Shown here piece by piece: positions 58,321 through 64,000 of a stretch of 64,000 nucleotides of DNA. Under the pieces are notes generated by a model that saw only the letters and a list, made by a program, of their open reading frames with translations, was not told where the DNA came from and did not search any database. This DNA comes from Ixodes scapularis (taxonomy: Eukaryota > Arthropoda > Arachnida > Ixodida > Ixodidae). The translations under genes and the position numbers were made by a program. The stretch spans positions 9,516,018 through 9,580,017 of the forward strand of contig NW_024609836.1 of NCBI RefSeq assembly GCF_016920785.2. The letters run 5' to 3'. Each line of letters starts with the position of its first letter. Within the stretch, counting starts at the first letter, position 1.

Positions 58321-58742
58321 TATGGTGCCTGGAGCGAGTCTTCGACTGGTGTGTTTAGCCTCCTTTACTGCCCATACATCAAAAGTGGTCACGAAGAGGC
58401 AACGAATGACGTCACAGAAGTCGAAATGTCACGCTATTGCATGTTGCGATCCTGGCGGTTGGCCATTGAAAAGTTAAAGAGCTGCCGCGAGTACCACGAG
58501 CCGAACACGAGTGTCGCTGTTGTCACGGCGTCCCAACCACCGGCTGCTGGAGCTTCAGTGGACTGTCGAACTGGAGAGTGACCTGCAGCAGAACAGGCGT
58601 CTGCCACATCAACCACCGCCGCTGGGAGGATTGCGACCGGCGACAGTATGACACTTGTATGACGCACCGGGCAGAAATTCAGGGACCACTTCTTTGGACA
58701 CTCTAGACACACCAGTCGGAGATGCATTCCAGGCACCATACC

Positions 58743-58918
58743 GATACAGTACCACTCTGGATTCAGACTGCTTGTTTTTCTATCCCTTTCAGCTGGCAGT
58801 CGCACTGATCTCAACATTGTCCCCTGGCTGGTATGACTGGCAGAGCAGCAAGGATGGCTCGTTTTCCCTAGGTTATGTGATGCTGCGCACATAGTGATAA
58901 TTTCCACTACCCAACGAG
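58743..58918 (+). repeat. Diverged 180-bp repeat, copy 2
   Basis: Direct repeat of 58143-58320, 600 bp downstream, beginning GATACAGTACCACTCTGG. Both lie inside element L. The intervening DNA is not repeated. Confidence 0.7.
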
Positions 58919-59840
58919 GCATAGGGATTGTCTTTTTCTTTCAGCAGTGTTTCGAGTCTTTATTTGGGCGGTGTTGTACCTGAATGAGTTAATAAATGTT
59001 ACGAGTCAGAGAGACAATATATGATGTTTTCAAGAATTTGACAAATTATCATCCCAACATCTTCATTATGGAGGTTGCATGCAGATAATATGTGCATGGG
59101 TGTGAAGTTTAGTGCGAGTGAACAATCATAAAAAAGGTCAACTCACTTTGTCTCGCCTTTATTGCAGTGGAAGAATTGTGATGTATTTTTTTCTTCACGA
59201 GGCAATAATATTTTGATTGTGGAGTGGGCACAAAAGTGTTGTGCCCGCGAATCGAGCTTGGTGCAAACCTGTGCATAGTAATAAATCTTTTAGAGCAAAA
59301 AAAAATTAAACCGGTGGCTATTGTTTCATTAGATATTGTTTCGGGGAAAGTTGGTAAACACTCCTCAGCATAGTACTAAACAACGCTTTCGACACATCCA
59401 CTTGTCAAATGTTGCAGAAATCTTAAGAAAAGAAGATATGCCTTCTTTCAGCAAAGCCTTTCGACTAACTTTAAGTGAGATGTAATTCGAGAAGTATAAT
59501 GTTTTGTGGTGAACAGCTACTGAACAAATATAGTAGTGAAACAACGCATCAAAACTTGTTAAAAAACATTTGTTGAAATGTGTCACATCTGTAAATGGAT
59601 TCGAGTGAGTTTTCAGCAGCTATATGACCAATTTTGTTCTAAGCAGCCATTTGACCCTTCAGAGATCACTTGAGAAGTTGAAATGCATGGCAACACCAAA
59701 CTAGAAAGCATTCCTGATTTTTCATATTTATTTTACTGACGCAGGGGGCAAGTACATACTACACGTCATTTTTTTAAAACAAGTAATCCAGCACAAACAA
59801 CAAAGAAGTGGGAATAACTGCTGCAATAAAGTGGATATTT

Positions 59841-59976
59841 GGGGCAGTTGGTTCATTGCAAACAAAAAGCGCCGAATAAATGCAGGGACACAGACGAAGG
59901 GAAGCAGGACAAGGCGCCTTGTCCATTTTCTCTTTTTCTGTGTCCTTGTATTTTTTCGGCACTTTTTGTTTTTAAC
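59841..59976. repeat. Second foldback, SINE-like
   Basis: The arm AACAAAAAGCGCCGAATAAA, followed by GGGACACAGACGAAGGG and GCAGGACAAGG, is mirrored by TTGTCC ... CTGTGTCC ... TTCGGCACTTTTTGTT. The head GGGGCAGTTGGTTCATTG resembles the head of the foldback at 56809, so both probably derive from the same SINE family. Arms are about 50 bp and imperfect. Confidence 0.55.
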
Positions 59977-60089
59977 AACTGCTAGCGCGCATACAGGGAA
60001 CGTTACAAATTAGGGGTCAAGAGCTTGCATCAGAAAACGTGCGTGCGCACTACACATGCTTGCTCAGGCCCTTCGCGCCAGAAGCTCTG

Positions 60090-60400
60090 GAGACTTGTTT
60101 ATTTTCGGTAAGCGGGGGAACCCACCTGATAGTTTATGCAGGCAACTGCTTTGAAGTTCTCATAAATGTCCGCATAATCGCCACCGGGGCCCGGGCTCTT
60201 GATACACGCGTGCGTGAACCCGGTTACTCGAAGGAGGCGGATGATTCCGGGAGCGCCGGGGAAGTGGACGAGTCCGAGCAGCCCGAGCAACAGATGCCTT
60301 ACGGTGAGACGCGTCACTCTCCCGATTGCGCCGCACACCGTCTGTTATGAAATGTTGACAGCTAGAAACATCTTGCCAGCAAAAGTCGAGCAACTGTAGC
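60090..60400 (-). pseudogene. PIF/Harbinger transposase remnant in element L
   Basis: The minus-strand frame has QTVCGAIGRVTR, then HFPGAPGII, then GFTHACIKSPGPGGDY and YENFKAVACINYQV. This matches the Harbinger nuclease order: helix-turn-helix with TVSRxIxRV, FPG, the GxxDGTHI catalytic strand, P-G-P-G, and YxNRKGxxSINxQ. The first catalytic Asp (normally DGTH) is replaced, since the sequence reads VTGFTH, and a stop lies before QTVCG. Downstream domains are not found. The gene is dead, but it identifies the superfamily. Confidence 0.7.
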
Positions 60401-60838
60401 TTGGGTATCAGCGGCAGCCGCCTGTCGTCGCCGTTCGGATCAGGCTGTCAAGTCGCGGCCGAGCAGCTCCCGCGCCGTTGCCGTTCGTCGTCGCATATCC
60501 CGGTGGGATGCATTCAATCACGGAGGAATGGCCGCTTCTTTCGGCGAAATATACCCGTCACCGAGGGCAACACCGCAATTACAGGACACAAATATTGAAC
60601 GCGGCGATCCCATATGCGACATCACATCAGCAAGCCGCCATGTTGAAATGACTACGAAGTCGCGTTCAAGATAGGTCCAACCCAGTCTTGAAATTTGGGC
60701 ACTTCAAGTTCGCTTCAAGCTCCGTTCAAGATCGGTTCAAGTTAAGGTGCGTTTATGAAGCGCGCTTGCTCGTCGCAAGACGGACTTGAGCAAGTTGAAG
60801 CTCGACTTCAGAGCAAGTCACATCTATGAATTCGGGGA

Positions 60839-60969
60839 TCAGTCTCTGAGTGCAGCACCAAAAACTTTGGATACTGCGGAGTAGCTACTAATGGAACTTC
60901 AAGTGTACGTGCTTCGGTGCGGACTCTTTTCGGAGCCCGGTCGAGGAAGGTTTTGTTTTGCAGACCCAT
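60839..60969 (-). pseudogene. ORF1 of element I, N-terminal part
   Basis: ATG at 60969 (MGLQNKTFLDRAPKRVRTEA), open to the L junction at HSETD. It continues at 54451. The start matches MGLRNKNFLDRPLKR of B, placing I in the same type 2 subfamily. Confidence 0.83.
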
Positions 60970-61654
60970 AAAGATGGGAAAGAAAGTTTAGTGCCCGGGT
61001 GCACCGCTCACCACGGAGCCCAACAAGGGGGTAGGTAATGTGCCATAGCAAGAAAGGCTTGGCTGACACAATTACACTACCAGTGCTGCCCGGGCACTAT
61101 ACCCTAGTGTGGTTGCAGGGACAGGTCCTGTTTCCACTCAAGGTTGGCCCTTGCCGCCTAAGAAGGTGAAAAAGGAAGGAAGAGAATGTAGAAGAAAAGA
61201 GAGGTGGGAGGAAAAGTGAAAGAAGAAAGAAGAGGGTAGAAGAGGCGACTGACTGAATCATCCTGGTCGGGCCAAGCCAGGACACCCGTCTACGAGAAGC
61301 AGAGGCCGAAGCGGTGTATTGCCTCACCCGGGGGGCCCCGAAGGGTCCAAACATACCCCGGGCTCAGCTCAACCACCAGGGTCCCCTTTTCCCCGGACAC
61401 GGGTTAAGCCACGCACAGCCAGGCGTGGGTGGGTAAACCCACATAACTCGGGGTTTGCGGTGGCGCCACTCACCAAGCACCTACCAAGGCAGGTGCCCCC
61501 TGCGTGCGGGTATGGTGGCCCATGTGGCTGGGGTCCGTGGTGACGCTACTCACCAAGCACCTAGCACTAAAGGTGCAGGCACCCCCTGCGGGGCTCGGAG
61601 TATGTGGAGACGCCACTGTCCAAACACCTGTTTTCACAGGTGCCCCCTGCGGGG
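60970..61654 (-). promoter_or_regulatory. 5' UTR of element I (type 2, three modules)
   Basis: 685 bp with tandem modules at about 61445-61511, 61512-61592 and 61593-61654. It shares an 85-codon open sense frame (61354-61097) with B (31235-30978). Confidence 0.6.
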
Positions 61655-62837
61655 ACACATTTTGCAATGCTTCAGTTAAATGATAAACATATGTACGTAC
61701 CCGCTATCAATAAATAAGAGCCAAACTGCACATATTAAAATTTATTTAAAAATGACCAGCTTAGTAGAAAATATCACAGCATTAGGTTTACTACTTATAT
61801 AATATAATAAAGCGAAGCAGTCTCCAACTGATCAAACATTTAACTACTGCAGTGCAAAGCGGAACAGTACACAAGAAAAAGCTGCAATACAACAAGCGGG
61901 TGCTTTTCGTTTCGCTTTTCGAAACTTTCTGCAAGGCTGCTGCAAGCCTCGCTTTGCCTTCGACAAGTAATGAACGTCCAATTTCAATGTCTCCAAAGAG
62001 ACATTGAGACATCCCGCTGCAGGCGTTGCCAAGCAATTCCGTAAAACCACTTGCCAACAGTTTACTGTTCCCGAAGTGCCAGATTTTCGTTAAAATAAGC
62101 AAACATAAAGCAATGAATTGCAAGCGACCCGGCTGGTGCCTCTCTCGTGCAATAATGTTCGCATGCACGTGAGGGCAACTTCGGCAGCTTGCAGTCGCAT
62201 GTGCTTCGTCGCGCGAGCGGAGACGGCTGTTCAATCGAAACCGAAACCATGCCACTCCGCTCCCTCGCCAACTGGTTCCCAAAATTGTATGCAAAATGTA
62301 ACTGTCCAGCAGCGCGTGCTTGCCAGGCCTGCAGACGAGATACAAGCTAAACACACCGAAAAAAAAAAAAAAGAGCCTGAGCGCGTCGATGCAAGACATG
62401 GCGAGCCAGGGTCAAAAAGTTGGAGCGCTTTGTGCAACGACTGAACTAGAGACAAACAAACGCGCTGTGTGGGTTCAGCGTGCAGACGTTGCCTTCCTTG
62501 TTTTAGCTCACTTCTCTTCACCAACTTTCTTTTGCGGCAGATTTTTTTACGTACCCGGGTCCCTCTCAAAAGAAAGCCCACCGAGAGAAACCTAGGTAAT
62601 CAATACTTCGACACAGCAGTCTGAGTTAAACAAGGATTTTTGTAATAGCATAATTTAAACAATAACAGGAATGTTGATGACCTTGCGGAGGTCCTTACGT
62701 TTCAGTTTAGAAAGCGCCATATCCGCAGCGACGTGGGCACGGTAACACCCGACGTCATGCAACCACGGTGACTGGTAGGCAGGGACCAAATATAGTTTTC
62801 GGACAACCATTGGCTTCGAGTCCATATCACATGAGAG

Positions 62838-63030
62838 AATGACGTTTTAGCGGAGAGCAATAATTGAGCGAATTGACGTTTTAGAGAACAAAAGCGCAAT
62901 TTAATCCTCCCCCCCCCCCTCCACCCCTCCCCCGCCGCCGCCGCCGCCGCGCGCTGCGCTTACGACGCTTTGCAGCGACGGCCTGCGGCGGCTCATTGCA
63001 AAATGTGAACCCATTCGCTAAAACGTCATT
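62838..63030. repeat. Candidate MITE with 15-bp inverted ends
   Basis: AATGACGTTTTAGCG at 62838-62852 is the exact reverse complement of 63016-63030. A further GACGTTTTAGAGAACAAAAGCGC-like copy lies at about 62872. No convincing target duplication is seen in the flanks. Confidence 0.45.
62907..62953. repeat. Poly-C and GCC microsatellite
   Basis: A run of C with interspersed T, then CCG repeated six to seven times. Low-complexity sequence within the candidate MITE. Confidence 0.85.
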
Positions 63031-63322
63031 TGATCAAGTGAGTGCCTCCCTACGGCATGGCTGTACCCGGCACGCTAGCGTTGAAGCGTCAGCACATCAG
63101 CGCTTGCATCTATCGTTGTAAGAATTTTAAAGACGCGAGACGAGACCCAGGAGACGACTAGGGTGCAAAACGAGAAACGGCGAGAAAAACCATGCAAGAC
63201 CGGATGGACGATTGATGCAAAGTACTTTGTGTTGGGCGGCCGCTTGCGCCAGGTAGCTCAGACATGCTCAATTACGGTATTCAGTTTAGTCTCGATTTTG
63301 AAAGGCGACCGAAATTGGTCCT

Positions 63323-63420
63323 TTGGCGCAGCCTTGGCGCAGATTACCCATTTTTCGGCAAAATGTAGCAGGATGTATCAGGGTTAGCCCCTTGGCGCAG
63401 TTTGGCGCAATTGGCGCAGC
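63323..63420 (+). repeat. Reiterated TTGGCGCAG motif
   Basis: TTGGCGCA occurs five times between 63323 and 63420, partly in tandem (CTTGGCGCAG, TTTGGCGCAA, TTGGCGCAGC). It borders the truncated start of fragment N2. Confidence 0.7.
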
Positions 63421-63433
63421 GATCACATCACTG

Positions 63434-64000
63434 GAGATGCTAGAGAGACTATCGCCTGAATCTTTAAACAATTTACTCACTTTTTTTAATTTACTGTGGG
63501 AAACTGCTCGTTTTCCTGACTGTTGGAAAAAGGTACATATTATCCTCTACTGAAACCTAGCAAAGATCCCCCTTTACCGACAAGCTACAGCCCAATTGCA
63601 TTGGCAAGCTGCTTGGGCAAAACCTGTGAGAGACTCGTTAATCGCCGTTTCGTACACTTTTTAGAGGCAGAGGGTGTGTTTGATAGAAATCAGTACGGCT
63701 TCCGAGCAGGTCGTTCCACGATAGATCACTTTGTTCGCCTGGAAACTTCTTTTCGGGAAGCTTTTGTCCATCGCCAGCACTGTATCTCTGTCTTTTTTGA
63801 CCCACAAAAGGCTTACGACATGACTTGGAGATATGGGATCCTTCGAGACTTGTACTCATATGGTGTCCGAGGCCACATGCTTCGCTGTATTCAAAGTTTC
63901 TTGACAGGTTGGACCTTCCAAGTTCGTTTGGGCTCCATCCTGTCGGATGTTTTTCTCCAAGAGAATGGCGTCCCTCAGGATGGAGTACAGTCGAGCCCGC
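63434..64000 (+). pseudogene. Fragment N2: RT domain of an I-group LINE, plus strand, cut by right edge
   Basis: Plus-strand RT codons starting MLERLSPESLNNLLTFFNLLW. After a frameshift near 63545 come KPSKDPPLPTSYSPIALASCLGK, FDRNQYGFRAGRSTIDHF, VFFDPQKAYDMTWRYGIL, and SKRMASLRM/ENGVPQDG at the right edge (Asp for Gly). It is 5'-truncated at about 63423. The sequence is closest in wording to D and K (FFDLQKAYD), and is pseudogenised. Confidence 0.8.

Larger units (their letters stand above)
54452..60838. mobile_element. Element L: PIF/Harbinger-type DNA transposon, 6.4 kb, decayed
   Basis: Terminal inverted repeats CCCCGAATTCATAGATG at both ends (left from 54453, right ending 60837), with a weaker repeat continuing about 100 bp inward (GACTTCAACTTG-like units). 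The duplication tca at 54449-54451 and 60839-60841 is proved by host ORF1 of I: without L the frame reads HSETEKPLSK, as in sister copies. A 3-bp target duplication and a transposase remnant at about 60090-60400 identify PIF/Harbinger. 54480-60090 holds no intact gene. I see a short open stretch near 54925 (KTREKLELGFTEDEKQ), a T-run at about 55758-55777, two foldback repeats and a pair of diverged 180-bp repeats. Confidence 0.82.
34364..61654 (-). mobile_element. Element I: I-group LINE split by M, J, K and L
   Basis: A single ancestral copy across 27.3 kb. Continuity is shown by duplications around each insert: M (CTATAG), J (tccttttgccca), K (ttttaaaaa-ggg) and L (tca). Net length after removal is about 5.96 kb. 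Pieces on the sense strand: 5' UTR 61654-60970, ORF1 60969-60839 and 54451-53290, ORF2 47445-45982, 37450-36046 and 35396-34510, then the 3' UTR. No TSD is visible for I itself: the flanks ACACATTTTGC and CAACTATCG do not match. Its outer junctions may therefore have been rearranged. Confidence 0.85.
61655..63422. other. Non-coding stretch right of element I
   Basis: No gene is supported. A long minus-strand open frame at 61791-62399 has no clear domain. It has a run of A at about 62360-62374, a C-run and GCC microsatellite (62907-62953), a candidate inverted-repeat unit (62838-63030) and a TTGGCGCA-rich segment next to N2. Confidence 0.5.

Noticed and set aside
60241..60350. GC-rich plus-strand frame opposite the Harbinger relic
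   Set aside because: The minus strand carries the recognisable transposase blocks; the plus frame has no motif.
1..64000. CRISPR arrays, bacterial operons, rRNA or tRNA genes
   Set aside because: No regularly spaced repeats, no rRNA blocks and no convincing tRNA cloverleaf were seen; the content is eukaryotic transposons. The A-box-like SINE head at 56815 lacks a B box.

Overview
This window looks like intergenic heterochromatin-like DNA of a large, repeat-rich arthropod genome. A tick is my best guess from the kind of LINEs and foldback SINE-like repeats seen, but that is inference. I find no ordinary cellular gene. Almost everything is transposable elements, stacked inside one another.

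The dominant family is a non-LTR retrotransposon of about 5.7-6.1 kb, here called I-group. ORF1 is a gag-like protein with CCHC zinc knuckles. ORF2 has an AP-type endonuclease, a reverse transcriptase, an RNase H domain and a C-terminal Cys/His finger. Its 5' UTR starts (sense strand) with a CCCCGCAGGGG hairpin. Its 3' end carries a conserved GGCGCA/TGCGCC hairpin followed by a short-repeat tail. Nine copies (A, B, C, D, F, H, I, J, K) all lie on the minus strand, and two fragments (N1, N2) lie on the plus strand. Target-site duplications (TSDs) can be read directly for A, B, C, D, F, J and K, so the insertion order can be reconstructed.

Layout. 1-1411: element H, cut by the window edge, inserted in a decayed R2-like (restriction-like endonuclease) LINE at 1412-2195, which resumes at 31550. 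2196-31535: element B, a single copy split by three insertions: A (5471-11522, in ORF2), C (12121-23901, at the end of ORF1, itself carrying D at 17078-22887) and F (24311-30118, in the middle of ORF1). 31771-32742: plus-strand LINE fragment N1. 32743-34363: a PIF/Harbinger-like element with a spliced MADF-domain gene. 34364-61654: element I, split by a 649-bp TIR element M (35397-36045), by J (37451-45981, itself carrying a Tigger/pogo transposon at 42662-45121), by K (47459-53188) and by a 6.4-kb Harbinger-type element L (54452-60838). 61655-63422: non-coding sequence with simple repeats. 63434-64000: plus-strand RT fragment N2, running off the right edge.

Most LINE ORFs have one to several frameshifts or stops. 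The best preserved are K (ORF1 open, ORF2 with one visible frameshift near its C-terminus), F ORF1 and the Tigger transposase, which is open over 508 codons with all three catalytic Asp residues. The LINEs are autonomous in design: ORF1 would package the RNA, and ORF2 would nick, reverse-transcribe and insert it. The DNA elements M, the 180-bp MITE in A, L and the MADF element are passengers within or beside them.
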